From Chloroflexota bacterium (lineage in GTDB: Bacteria; Chloroflexota; Limnocylindria; Limnocylindrales; CSP1-4), in contig JAJYNP010000226.1 of assembly GCA_021786265.1 (NCBI GenBank), positions 6,782 through 70,781 on the forward strand: a DNA stretch of 64,000 nucleotides, given 5' to 3'. The notes below the pieces were generated by a model. That model was not told where the DNA came from. It did not search any database and worked only from the letters and a program-made list of their open reading frames with translations. A program made the position numbers and the translations under genes. Shown in pieces: positions 17,370 to 25,817 of this stretch (position 1 is its first letter; each line of letters begins with the position of its first letter).

Positions 17370-18524
17370 TCACACGACCCGCAGCCCCAGGATCTCCCGT
17401 GCGATCACCAGTCGCTGGATCTGGCTGGTCCCCTCGCCGATCTCGGTGAGCTTCGCGTCCCTGAGGTAGCGCTCCACCCGATACTCCTCGACGTAGCCGT
17501 AGCCGCCGTGGATCTGCACCGCGGCGTTGGTGGCGCGCGACGCCACCTCGGAGGCGAACAGCTTGGCCTGCGCGGCCTCGAGCCGGTATGGCCGCTCCCG
17601 GTCCTTGAGCCACGCCGCGCGGTGCACCAGCATGCGGGCGGCGGCAAGCTCCGTGGCCATGTCGGCGACCATGAACCCGACGCCCTGGAAGCTGCCGATG
17701 GGCCGCCCGAACTGCCGTCGCTCCCGCGCATAGGCGGTCGAGGCGTCGAGCGAGGCCTGCGCGAGCCCGAGCGCCAGCGCCGCGATCGAGATCCTGCCAC
17801 CGTCGAGGACCTGCAGGAACAATGGGAACCCGTTGCCCTGCTCGCCCAGCAGGTTCCCGGCCGGGATGCGGCAGCCGTCGAAGTGCAGCTCGCCCGTCGC
17901 CGACGCGTGCAGGCCCATCTTCTCCTCGAGCCGGCCAACGGCGAACCCCGGGGCGTCCGCGGGCACGACGAACGCGCTGACCTCGGCCGACCCGTCGGGG
18001 CGCGACCCGGTGCGCGCCGCGACGACGTAGGTCCCGGCCCGGCCCGCGTTGGTGATGAAGCGTTTCCCACCGTCGATGACCCAGGAGCCATCCTCCAACC
18101 GGGCCGTGGTGCGCGTGGCTCCCGCATCGCTGCCGGCGCCGGGCTCGGTGAGCCCGTACGCCCCCAGCACGCGGCCGGACGCCATCGGTACCAGGAACCG
18201 CTCCTTCTGTTCGCGCGTGCCGGCGATGTGCAGCGGGCCGCAGCCCAGGCTGGTGTGGGCCGCCACGATCAGCGCGAGCGACCCCCAGGTCCGCGCGATC
18301 TCCTCGATGGCGACGGCGTAGGCGAGCGTGTCCATGCCGGCTCCGCCCTCGTCCTCGGGGTACGGGATGCCCAGCCAGCCCAGCTCACCGATACGGCGGA
18401 CGATCTCGGCGGGGAAGCGGCGGTCGCGCTCGTGCGCGGCCACGACCGGCTCGACCTCCCGCTGCAGGAAGTCATGGATCGCGTCCCTGAGGAGCCGGTG
18501 CTCAGGGGGCAGCTCGAAATACAC
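17370..18524 (-). CDS. liuA: Acyl-CoA dehydrogenase, probably isovaleryl-CoA dehydrogenase
   Basis: A 384-residue flavoprotein of the acyl-CoA dehydrogenase family. Visible motifs are YGLTEPGAGSDAG (~125), ITNAG, the segment ARERRQFGRPIGSFQGV (~260) and the C-terminal YVEEYRVERYLRDAKLTEIGEGTSQIQ region, which contains the catalytic Glu. The chain-length preference is not readable with certainty; isovaleryl-CoA is inferred from the leucine genes alongside. Electrons go to ETF. The GTG at 18524 is preferred: the protein then starts right at the family's N-terminus, and TAGGGT lies 8 nt upstream. The 27-residue extension further up is Gly/Arg-rich. Confidence 0.85.
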   Translation of the reverse strand: MYFELPPEHRLLRDAIHDFLQREVEPVVAAHERDRRFPAEIVRRIGELGWLGIPYPEDEGGAGMDTLAYAVAIEEIARTWGSLALIVAAHTSLGCGPLHIAGTREQKERFLVPMASGRVLGAYGLTEPGAGSDAGATRTTARLEDGSWVIDGGKRFITNAGRAGTYVVAARTGSRPDGSAEVSAFVVPADAPGFAVGRLEEKMGLHASATGELHFDGCRIPAGNLLGEQGNGFPLFLQVLDGGRISIAALALGLAQASLDASTAYARERRQFGRPIGSFQGVGFMVADMATELAAARMLVHRAAWLKDRERPYRLEAAQAKLFASEVASRATNAAVQIHGGYGYVEEYRVERYLRDAKLTEIGEGTSQIQRLVIAREILGLRVV

Positions 18525-18532
18525 CGGCGCGG

Positions 18533-18538
18533 ACCCTA
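18533..18538 (-). promoter_or_regulatory. TAGGGT -10 box, leaderless-type
   Basis: On the minus strand, TAGGGT is followed by 8 nt and the GTG start of the acyl-CoA dehydrogenase gene. Confidence 0.45.
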
Positions 18539-18638
18539 CCACGCCGCCCGGAACGTGGCGCGTGCCGGAGCCACTCGTCCCGCGGCCCCTTGTCTCGTGG
18601 CCCATCGTCTCGCGGCCATGCGGGCCGCGAGACCACCG

Positions 18639-18701
18639 TCAGGCCTTCGGCTTCTTCGGCTGCTTCGGCTTCGGCGGCCGCTTCGGCGTCTTGTCTGCCA
18701 T
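18639..18701 (-). CDS. 20-residue Lys/Pro-rich peptide
   Basis: A complete tiny ORF of 20 codons and a TGA. After MADKT the peptide is almost entirely Lys (7), Pro (6), Arg and Gln in KP/KRPP repeats. CGGAGGTG lies 6 nt before the ATG, and TACGCT about 17 nt further upstream can serve as a -10 box, so promoter, ribosome site and ORF are all present in a space otherwise empty. The peptide would be extended, highly basic and could bind nucleic acid, ribosomes or acidic surfaces; that is inference. It lies ahead of the acyl-CoA dehydrogenase gene on the same strand, 114 bp away, so it might also act as a leader ORF. No family recognised. Confidence 0.5.
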   Translation of the reverse strand: MADKTPKRPPKPKQPKKPKA

Positions 18702-18734
18702 CTGGCACCTCCGCCCGAAGCGTACGACATGTCG

Positions 18735-18766
18735 CATGCGCGTCGCGCGGCATGCGCGTCGCGCGG
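18735..18766. repeat. 16-bp perfect tandem repeat
   Basis: The 16-mer catgcgcgtcgcgcgg occurs twice head-to-tail just upstream of the promoter of the 20-residue peptide gene and between it and the divergent hydroxylase genes. Confidence 0.75.
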
Positions 18767-18806
18767 CAGGGGCGTTCGTGCCCACCCGGCAGGGTGCCAA
18801 CCGACC

Positions 18807-18836
18807 TTGACACACGCCCCGGCGTCGCGGCATCGT
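18807..18836 (+). promoter_or_regulatory. Promoter for the molybdenum hydroxylase genes
   Basis: A consensus TTGACA (18807-18812) is followed, after 18 bp, by CATCGT (18831-18836) as a weaker -10 box. Six nt later comes the GTG at 18843, so the mRNA would be nearly leaderless. This is the only perfect -35 hexamer noted near a start in the window. Confidence 0.55.
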
Positions 18837-18842
18837 CGCCGG

Positions 18843-21152
18843 GTGGCCACCAGCCGTGCGGCCGTGATCGCGCCCGGCGCCGCGGTCCTGCATCCCCCGG
18901 CGTCGAGCGCCGGGACCGTGGTCGGCCGGCCTGTGTCCAGGCGTGACGCCCCCTCGAAGCTGACCGGCACCGCCCGATACGTGGCGGATCTCCACGTCCC
19001 CGGCGCCTGGTACGGCGCCACCGTCCGCTCGACCGAGCCGCATGCCCGCCTGCTGGGGATCGAGCGCGATCCGGCGTTCGACTGGTCACGCGTGATCCTG
19101 CTCGACGCCAGCGACGTCCCCGGCGAGAACGTGGTGAGCCTGATGGTCGACGACCAGCCGGTCCTCGCGGCCGGCGTGATCCGCCACGTCGCCGAGCCGG
19201 TGGCGCTGGTGGCCGCCCCCGACCCGGAGACGGCTCGAGCCGCGCGCGATCACGTTCGCCTCCGGGCGGAGCCGCTCCCTCCGCTGCTGGATCCCGCGGC
19301 GTCGGACCGGTCGTTCGCCAGCTATGAGATCGTGAAGGGCGACCCGGAGGCCGGGCTCGCCGAGGCCGACCTGGTGATCGAGGGGACCTACCGGGTGGGG
19401 CCCCAGGAGCAGCTCTACATCGAGCCCCAGGGCGTGATCGCGGTCCCCCGCGAAGGCGGCGGCGTGACTGTCCACGGGTCGCTGCAGTGCCCGTACTACG
19501 TCCACACCGCGCTCAAGCGGGCACTGGCCCTCGACGATGCGCACGTCACGGTGGTCCAGGCGGAGACCGGGGGCGGGTTCGGCGGCAAGGAGGAGTACCC
19601 GTCCGGGCTCGCGATCCACGCGGCGATGCTGGCCCTCCGGACCGGCCGCCCGGTGCGGATGATCTACGACCGGCACGAGGACCTGGTCGCGACCACCAAG
19701 CGCCACCCGGCGGTGGTCCGGCACCGCAGCGGGGTGATGCGCGACGGCCGGCTGATCGCGCAGGACATCGAGGTGGTCATGGACGCCGGGGCCTACGCCA
19801 CCCTCTCGGCGGTGGTGCTCTCCCGGGGCACGATCCACGCGACCGGTCCGTATGCCTGCCCCAACGTCCGGATCCGGTCGCAGGCGGTGATGACCAACAC
19901 GCCGCCGAACGGCGCCATGCGGGGCTTCGGGGCGCCCCAGACCGAGTTCGCCGCCGAGATGCAGGTGAACCGGATCGCCGAGGCGCTGGGGATCTCGCCG
20001 GCCGAGCTGCGCCGGCGGTGGGCGTATCGGGTCGGTGACGTCACGGCGACCGGCCAGGTGCTCCGCGAGAGCGTCGGCGCGCACTCGGTCCTCGAGCGCG
20101 CGATCGAGAACTCCGACTTCGAGCACACGAGGGCGGGCACGGCAGCGGAGCGGACCCGGGTCCGGGCGGCGCCGGAGAGGGCCGGCCATGTCGCCCATGG
20201 GATCGGCCTCGCCCTCGGGTGGCACGGCGCGGGCTTCACGGGCGGCGGCGAGCGGCACCTTGCCAGCGTCGCCGCCGTCGAGCTGACGGCCGGCGCCCGG
20301 GTTCGCGTCCTCACCGACTCGACGGAGATCGGGCAGGGCGCGGGCACCGTGCTGCCGCAGCTGGTCGCCGAGGCCCTCGGCGTCGGGTTCGACGCCGTGG
20401 AGGTCGCCCCGACCGACACGTCGATCGTCCCCAACAGCGGTCCGACGGTCGCCTCGCGCACCACGATGGTGGTCGGCGGCCTGCTGGTGCGCGCCGCCGA
20501 ACGGCTCCGTCGCGACGTGGAGGCGCGGACCGGCCGGCCCTTCGCCGAGTCGTACCGGGATGACGCGCGCCGCCACGGCCCGGTTCGCTTCGACGAGCGG
20601 TTCGACGGGTACCCGGGCATCGAGTGGGACGACGCGACGCACCTGGGCGATGCCTACCCGGCCTACAGCTGGGCGGCCGCGGTGGCCGAGGTCGACGTCG
20701 ACCTGGACACCGGCGAGGTGGCGGTCCGGTCGGTGGTCGCCGCCGACGACGCCGGCCGCGTGGTCAACCCGGTCCTGGCCGGCGGCCAGGTGGAGGGTGG
20801 CACGCTGCAGGCGGTCGGGTACGCGACCATCGAGGAGGCACGGTCCGAAGGTGGTCGGTTGCTCAACGACCGGCTGGCCACGTACCTGGTGCCGACGTCG
20901 CTCGACGCGCCGCGGATCACCGCGCTCCTGGTCGAGGAGCCCTTCTCCGGGGCACCGCACGGCGTCAAGGGTCTCGGCGAGCTGCCGATGGACGTGGGCG
21001 CGCCGGCGGTGGTCGCGGCGATCCACGACGCGACCGGGGCCTGGATCCACGAACTCCCGGTGACGCCCGAGCGGATCCTCGCTGCGCTCGCGACGGTCGA
21101 TCCGCCGTCCCCGGCCACCAGCGCGACGCCGCACCGGGCGGGCACACCATGA
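18843..21152 (+). CDS. Xanthine dehydrogenase-family molybdopterin-binding subunit
   Basis: A 769-residue large subunit. The N-terminal a/b hammerhead domain starts at RRDAPSKLTGTARYVADL (~35). The Moco domain carries GGGFGGKEE (~240), NGAMRGFGAPQTEF (~360) and KGLGELPMDVGAPAV, whose Glu at ~712 is the catalytic base of this family. It hydroxylates a heterocycle or aldehyde with water as oxygen donor; the substrate cannot be read from sequence (xanthine, nicotinate and aldehydes are all possible). The GTG at 18843 follows a TTGACA/CATCGT promoter. The stop overlaps the next gene (ATGA), which supplies the FeS and FAD parts of the same enzyme. Confidence 0.85.
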   Translation: MATSRAAVIAPGAAVLHPPASSAGTVVGRPVSRRDAPSKLTGTARYVADLHVPGAWYGATVRSTEPHARLLGIERDPAFDWSRVILLDASDVPGENVVSLMVDDQPVLAAGVIRHVAEPVALVAAPDPETARAARDHVRLRAEPLPPLLDPAASDRSFASYEIVKGDPEAGLAEADLVIEGTYRVGPQEQLYIEPQGVIAVPREGGGVTVHGSLQCPYYVHTALKRALALDDAHVTVVQAETGGGFGGKEEYPSGLAIHAAMLALRTGRPVRMIYDRHEDLVATTKRHPAVVRHRSGVMRDGRLIAQDIEVVMDAGAYATLSAVVLSRGTIHATGPYACPNVRIRSQAVMTNTPPNGAMRGFGAPQTEFAAEMQVNRIAEALGISPAELRRRWAYRVGDVTATGQVLRESVGAHSVLERAIENSDFEHTRAGTAAERTRVRAAPERAGHVAHGIGLALGWHGAGFTGGGERHLASVAAVELTAGARVRVLTDSTEIGQGAGTVLPQLVAEALGVGFDAVEVAPTDTSIVPNSGPTVASRTTMVVGGLLVRAAERLRRDVEARTGRPFAESYRDDARRHGPVRFDERFDGYPGIEWDDATHLGDAYPAYSWAAAVAEVDVDLDTGEVAVRSVVAADDAGRVVNPVLAGGQVEGGTLQAVGYATIEEARSEGGRLLNDRLATYLVPTSLDAPRITALLVEEPFSGAPHGVKGLGELPMDVGAPAVVAAIHDATGAWIHELPVTPERILAALATVDPPSPATSATPHRAGTP

Positions 21153-22582
21153 CCGCGACGACGACCGGCGTCCGCTTCACGGTCAACGGCCTGGCGGTGG
21201 AGGCGAGCGGATCGGGCAGCCGCCGCCTGCTCGACGTCCTGCGCGAGGACCTCGGGCTGACCGGGACCAAGGAGGGCTGCGGCGAGGGGGAGTGCGGGGC
21301 CTGCTCCGTGCTCGTGGACGGCCAGGTCGTCGACAGCTGCCTGGTCCCCGTCTGCCAGGTCCACGGGTGCGACGTGCGGACGGTGGAGGGGCTCGCGACG
21401 GACGGGCGACTCGGCCCACTGCAGCAGGCGTTCCTGAAGTCGGGCGCGGTCCAGTGCGGGTTCTGCACCCCCGGGATCCTGGTCTCGGCGAGCGCATTTC
21501 TGGACTCCGGGGCAGAGCCGACCGAGGACGCCGTGCGCGAGGCGATCGCCGGCAACCTGTGCCGGTGCACTGGCTACACGAGGATCGTGGAGGCCATCCG
21601 CGTGACGGCCGCGCCCGGGGCGCGCGAAGAGGCCGCGATGCGGCTCTCCTCAACTGAGGTCGCGCCGGCTGCCCCACGCCCGAGCTCGGCGTCCACCGGC
21701 GCGGCCGCGGGGTCCCGTCCACCGGTCGAGACGCCCGGCACGCTCGGCGAGGCGCTCCGCGTCCTCGCCGCCGGTGCCCACCGCCCCATCGCGGGCGGCA
21801 CCGACCTGATGGTCGCACTCGCGGCCGGCACCGCCGGCCCGGGTACCCCGCTGCTCGACCTCTGGCGACTCGACGAGCTCCGCGGCATTCGCATCGAGGG
21901 CACGGCGCTGGTGCTCGGCGCGCTGACCACGTACACCGAGCTGCGGCGCTCGCGGGTGGTGCGGGAGCGGCTGCCGGTACTCGCGGAGATGGCGGCCCTG
22001 GTCGGGGCGGCCCAGATCCAGAACCGCGGCACGATCGGCGGCAACGCGGTCAACGCGTCCCCCGCCGGCGACACGCTGCCCATCCTGCTGGCCACGGACG
22101 CAGTCCTCGTCGCCGGCTCCGTGCGGGGCGAGCGAGAGATCGCGGCCGCCGACTTCTGGACCGGGTACCGGCGCACCGCGCTGGCGCCCGACGAGCTGCT
22201 CCTTCGCGTGCGAATCCCGCTCCGTCCGGGGCGGACGGTCCGCTTCCGCAAGGTCGGGACCCGGCATGCCATGTCGATCGCGAAGGCATCGATCGCCGTC
22301 GCATGGCGCACCGACGCCGGCGGCGCGTGGCACGACGTGCGCGTGGCGCTCGGGTCGGTCGCGGAGCGCGCGATCCGCGCGCCGCGTGCCGAGGCCGTGC
22401 TGGAGGGCACCCCGCCATCGCCCGAGGTCGCCGAGCGTGCCGCCGCCGTGGTCACGGGCGAGGTTTCGCCCATCGACGACGTCCGCTCGACCGCCGACTA
22501 CCGGCGCACGGTCACCGGACGCGTGCTGCGACGGATCGTGCTGGAGGCCCTGGCCGGCGGAACCGGGCGGGATCCGACGTAG
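21149..22582 (+). CDS. Xanthine dehydrogenase-family [2Fe-2S] + FAD fused subunit
   Basis: A 477-residue fusion. The N-terminal ~160 residues are the two-cluster [2Fe-2S] unit (CGEGECGAC at ~43, CGFCTPG ~104, CRCTG ~141). After a low-complexity linker, the rest is the FAD-binding domain of the CO dehydrogenase M-subunit type (PIAGGTDLMV ~213; NRGTIGGNAVNASPAGD ~292). It takes electrons from the Moco subunit encoded just upstream and passes them to an acceptor such as NAD or a quinone. This FeS-FAD fusion order is known in XdhA-type small subunits. The 3' end overlaps by 71 bp with the oppositely oriented hydroxylase gene, an uncommon convergent coding overlap. Confidence 0.85.
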   Translation: MTATTTGVRFTVNGLAVEASGSGSRRLLDVLREDLGLTGTKEGCGEGECGACSVLVDGQVVDSCLVPVCQVHGCDVRTVEGLATDGRLGPLQQAFLKSGAVQCGFCTPGILVSASAFLDSGAEPTEDAVREAIAGNLCRCTGYTRIVEAIRVTAAPGAREEAAMRLSSTEVAPAAPRPSSASTGAAAGSRPPVETPGTLGEALRVLAAGAHRPIAGGTDLMVALAAGTAGPGTPLLDLWRLDELRGIRIEGTALVLGALTTYTELRRSRVVRERLPVLAEMAALVGAAQIQNRGTIGGNAVNASPAGDTLPILLATDAVLVAGSVRGEREIAAADFWTGYRRTALAPDELLLRVRIPLRPGRTVRFRKVGTRHAMSIAKASIAVAWRTDAGGAWHDVRVALGSVAERAIRAPRAEAVLEGTPPSPEVAERAAAVVTGEVSPIDDVRSTADYRRTVTGRVLRRIVLEALAGGTGRDPT

Positions 22583-25511
22583 GGGCCGTTCGCGACTCCC
22601 GCGCCAGCCTCGGCAGTGCCGCGCGGGCGGGCGCCGAGTCCCGCATCGGCAGGTCGGTCCGCCATCGTCCGTCGAACGCGTGCAGCGCCCCGGCCACGGC
22701 CGCGGGGGTCGGGACCAGCACCGCCTCGCCGGCGCCCTTGGCCCCGTACGGCCCCTCCGGCTGCGGCTCCTCGACGAAGATGCACTCCACCTGCGGCATC
22801 GCGGCCACGGGAATGATGCCGAGCGACTTGAGCGTCCCGGCGACCGGGACCCCGCGCTCGAGCGCCAGCTCTTCGGTGAGCGCGAGCCCGAGCCCCATGT
22901 GCACCCCGCCCTCGACCTGCCCCTCGAGCGCCAGCGGGTTCAGCGCACGGCCCACATCGTGCGCTGCGATGACCTTCGCCAGCCGTCCCCGGTCGTCGAG
23001 GGCAACCACGTGGGTCGCCCACCCGTAGGCGAAGTGGGTGACGGGCTCGTCGGCGGCGTTCTCGGTGGTCCAGTCGACCACGTACTCGCCGGCGAACTCG
23101 CGGCCGGCCAGGTCCTCCAGGCGCCCGTCGCCCAGCGCGGCCTTCAGGCGGCGCGCCGCGTCGAGCACCGCCTGCCCGCCGAGCGTCGTCGCGCGGGATG
23201 CCGTGGTCTGGCCCGTGTCCAGCTCGCGCTCGGTGTCGACCACGACGCGTATCCGATCCGCAGGAACGCCCAGCTCCTGGCTCGCGATCTGCCGGAGGAC
23301 GGTGTGAACGCCCTGGCCCATCTCGGTCCACGAGTGGAACAGCGTGAGGCAGCCCCCCGGCTCAGGGCGAAGGATGGCGCGGCCGCGCTCCGTCATGCCG
23401 TTCCCGACCCCGGTGTTCTTGGCGGCGCAGGCGATCCCGGCGAACCGCGCCGACCGATACGCATCGCGGACGGCGAGCAGCGTGCGCCTGACGCCCACAC
23501 CGGGCCCGAGCAGCTGCCCCGTCCCGAACCGGTCGCCGACGTCCAGGGCGTTGCGCCAGCGGATCTCCCACCCGTCGATCCCCACGCGCTCGGCGAGCCG
23601 ATCGAGGATCCCCTCGATCGCGAAGGTGACCTGCACCACGCCGAACCCGCGCATGGCCCCGGCGGGCGGGTTGTTGGTGTAGACGGCGCGCGCCTCGACG
23701 TCGACGTTCGACACGCGGTACGCGCCGCAGGCGTGCCCCGCGGCCCGCTCCAGCACCTTCGCGCCAACGCTGGCATACGCCCCGGTGTCGCCGACGATCC
23801 GGGCGCGGAGCGCGAGCAGGCGCCCTTCGGGGTCGCAGCCAGCGGTGAACGTCATGGTCAGCGCGTGGCGCTTGGGGTGCAGCCGGATGCTCTCGCGGCG
23901 CGTGAGTGCGAGGTGAACCGGCCGGCCGGTGAGCAGTGCGAGAAGCGCCGTCTGCCCCTGGACGCTCAGGTCCTCCTTCCCGCCGAACGCGCCCCCGGTG
24001 GGGACCTGGGTCACGCGCACTCCCTGCTCGGGGAGCCCGAGCAGGGAGGCGATCTGTCGGCGGTCTTCCCACGCGCCCTGTCCCTGGGAGTACACGCGCA
24101 GGGACGGGGCCGTCAGCTCGGTGACGACCGGGGCGCCGGCGTTCGCGAGACCGACGGACGGCACCGCGTCCGGCGCGCGGCCTCCGTCGAGCTGGTCGCT
24201 GCAGCCGGATGCGTCACTGCCGTGGAGTGCCAGCCGGTCGTCACGGGGCGGGCCGTCGTCGGGAAACCGCTCCCCTGTCCGAGGATGGCCGCGCTGGAGG
24301 GAACCACCGTCCCCGCAGCCGTGCCAGGCATCGGGGCCGTCATGGCCGGCCGGCACCGCCAGGCACGCTTCCGGCTCCAGGAAGGCGTGCTCGATCGGCT
24401 GCGTGCGGAACGTCTCGGTCGCGACGTGCGCCGCCGACGCGAGTGCCGCGTCGACGTCCCCGCGCCGGACAGGCGAGACCGACAGCAGGTTGCCGCCCTC
24501 GTGCACGGCAGGCGCATCCCCCGCGAGCGCCTGGAACGGGTCCGTCACGGGCTCGAGCACGTCGTACTCCACCGCGACGAGCGCGGCGGCCTCGCGGGCC
24601 GCGTGGCGCGTCTCCGCTGCCACCGCCGCGAGCACGTCGCCCACGCAGCGCGTCGTCTCGCCCTCGGCCACGAACGCCGGCCAGTCGGCCGTGATCAATC
24701 CCTGGTACCGCGGACCGGGCACGTCCGCGGCGGTCACGACCCGCACGACGCCGTGCACCGCCTGCGCCCGGCTGGTGTCGATTCGCCGCACCAGGGCGCG
24801 CGGGTGGTCGGAGAAGCGAAGCGCGGCGTGCAGCATGCCGGGGATGGCCATGTCGCGGACGAAGAGGTGCTCCCCGAGGACGAGCCTGCGGCCGGCGCAC
24901 TTCGGCGTGGGGACGCCAACGCGGTCAGGCGGAGCCGGCGCGAGGTCGACGATCGCTGCGCCGGCGGGCGGCGCGGCGATCCCGGCACCGGCAGAGGTCG
25001 CGGCGAGAACCGGCGCGCCCGTGGGAACCGCGACGACTTCAGTCTCGACCCCGTCTCCGCGACGCTCGGCCGCCGCGCGGCGCACCGCATCGATCACCTT
25101 GATGTAGCCGGTGCACCGGCACAGGTTGCCAGCCAGCGCCCGGGCGATCGCCTCGCGTGACGGGTCGGCCGATCGGCGGAGCAGCGCCTCGGCCTTCATC
25201 ACGATGCCGGGAGTGCAGTAGCCGCACTGGACCGCACCTGCCGACGAGAACGCCTCCACCCACGCGTCACGGACCTCGGCCGGCAGCCCCTCGAGGGTCA
25301 CCACGTCCCGGCCCTCGATGCGACCGGCGTCCTGCGCGCAGGAGACGACCGGCCGGCCGTCGACGAGCACGGTGCACGCCCCGCACGATCCCTCCGGCGC
25401 GCAGCCATCCTTCGGGGAGCGCAGGCCGAACCGCTCGCGCAGCACCTCGAGGAGGGTCTCCCCCGCCCGAACCTCCGTCGAGACGCCCCGCCCGTTGAGC
25501 GTGAACTCCAT
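22512..25511 (-). CDS. Xanthine dehydrogenase-family protein, [2Fe-2S] fused to Moco domain
   Basis: A 999-residue protein. It starts with a [2Fe-2S] unit (CAPEGSCGAC ~37, CGYCTPG ~97, CRCTGY ~134), then a Pro/Ala-rich linker and the two Moco-binding domains (GGAFGGKEDLS ~490; GAMRGFGVVQ; KGAGE with the catalytic Glu at ~926). This FeS-Moco fusion resembles Desulfovibrio aldehyde oxidoreductase and selenium-dependent hydroxylase-type proteins; no FAD domain is attached. Between about residues 385 and 468 lies an ~80-residue Gly/Asp/Pro-rich insert that the family lacks. ATG at 25511 has GAGAGG upstream and TAGATT as -10. Substrate unknown. Confidence 0.82.
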   Translation of the reverse strand: MEFTLNGRGVSTEVRAGETLLEVLRERFGLRSPKDGCAPEGSCGACTVLVDGRPVVSCAQDAGRIEGRDVVTLEGLPAEVRDAWVEAFSSAGAVQCGYCTPGIVMKAEALLRRSADPSREAIARALAGNLCRCTGYIKVIDAVRRAAAERRGDGVETEVVAVPTGAPVLAATSAGAGIAAPPAGAAIVDLAPAPPDRVGVPTPKCAGRRLVLGEHLFVRDMAIPGMLHAALRFSDHPRALVRRIDTSRAQAVHGVVRVVTAADVPGPRYQGLITADWPAFVAEGETTRCVGDVLAAVAAETRHAAREAAALVAVEYDVLEPVTDPFQALAGDAPAVHEGGNLLSVSPVRRGDVDAALASAAHVATETFRTQPIEHAFLEPEACLAVPAGHDGPDAWHGCGDGGSLQRGHPRTGERFPDDGPPRDDRLALHGSDASGCSDQLDGGRAPDAVPSVGLANAGAPVVTELTAPSLRVYSQGQGAWEDRRQIASLLGLPEQGVRVTQVPTGGAFGGKEDLSVQGQTALLALLTGRPVHLALTRRESIRLHPKRHALTMTFTAGCDPEGRLLALRARIVGDTGAYASVGAKVLERAAGHACGAYRVSNVDVEARAVYTNNPPAGAMRGFGVVQVTFAIEGILDRLAERVGIDGWEIRWRNALDVGDRFGTGQLLGPGVGVRRTLLAVRDAYRSARFAGIACAAKNTGVGNGMTERGRAILRPEPGGCLTLFHSWTEMGQGVHTVLRQIASQELGVPADRIRVVVDTERELDTGQTTASRATTLGGQAVLDAARRLKAALGDGRLEDLAGREFAGEYVVDWTTENAADEPVTHFAYGWATHVVALDDRGRLAKVIAAHDVGRALNPLALEGQVEGGVHMGLGLALTEELALERGVPVAGTLKSLGIIPVAAMPQVECIFVEEPQPEGPYGAKGAGEAVLVPTPAAVAGALHAFDGRWRTDLPMRDSAPARAALPRLARESRTAPTSDPARFRRPGPPARSVAARVR

Positions 25512-25817
25512 CCGACGCCTCTCGAGCCTCCGCCGCGGTACCGCCAGTCAATCTAGCCACCCGCCGCCTGACCGACCGGTGCTGTTCGGCCCCACCTCGT
25601 CGTGCAGGGCGGAACGTAGGTTGTCGAGCACCGGTTCGGGCCGCATGGATAAGTGCGCACGGCCGAGTGTCGCGCCCTCGCATCTGGGCACGCGCCTGGT
25701 ACGGGCCACGATCCACGCGTATCCGTACCGTCTCGGGGTATAGATTCAGGCCGCCGGCGGCTCCGTCCGGGGGCCTCGGCGGCCACCCGACGACACGCTC
25801 CCCTCGAGGCGACCAGG
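25512..25817. promoter_or_regulatory. 306-bp divergent promoter region
   Basis: The spacer between the FeS-Moco hydroxylase (leftward) and the acyl-CoA synthetase (rightward). Both directions have the same -10 hexamer TAGATT: at 25550-25555 on the minus strand (about 38 nt before its ATG) and at 25741-25746 on the plus strand (within GGTATAGATT, about 70 nt before its ATG). The rest is GC-rich with no gene seen. Confidence 0.45.
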
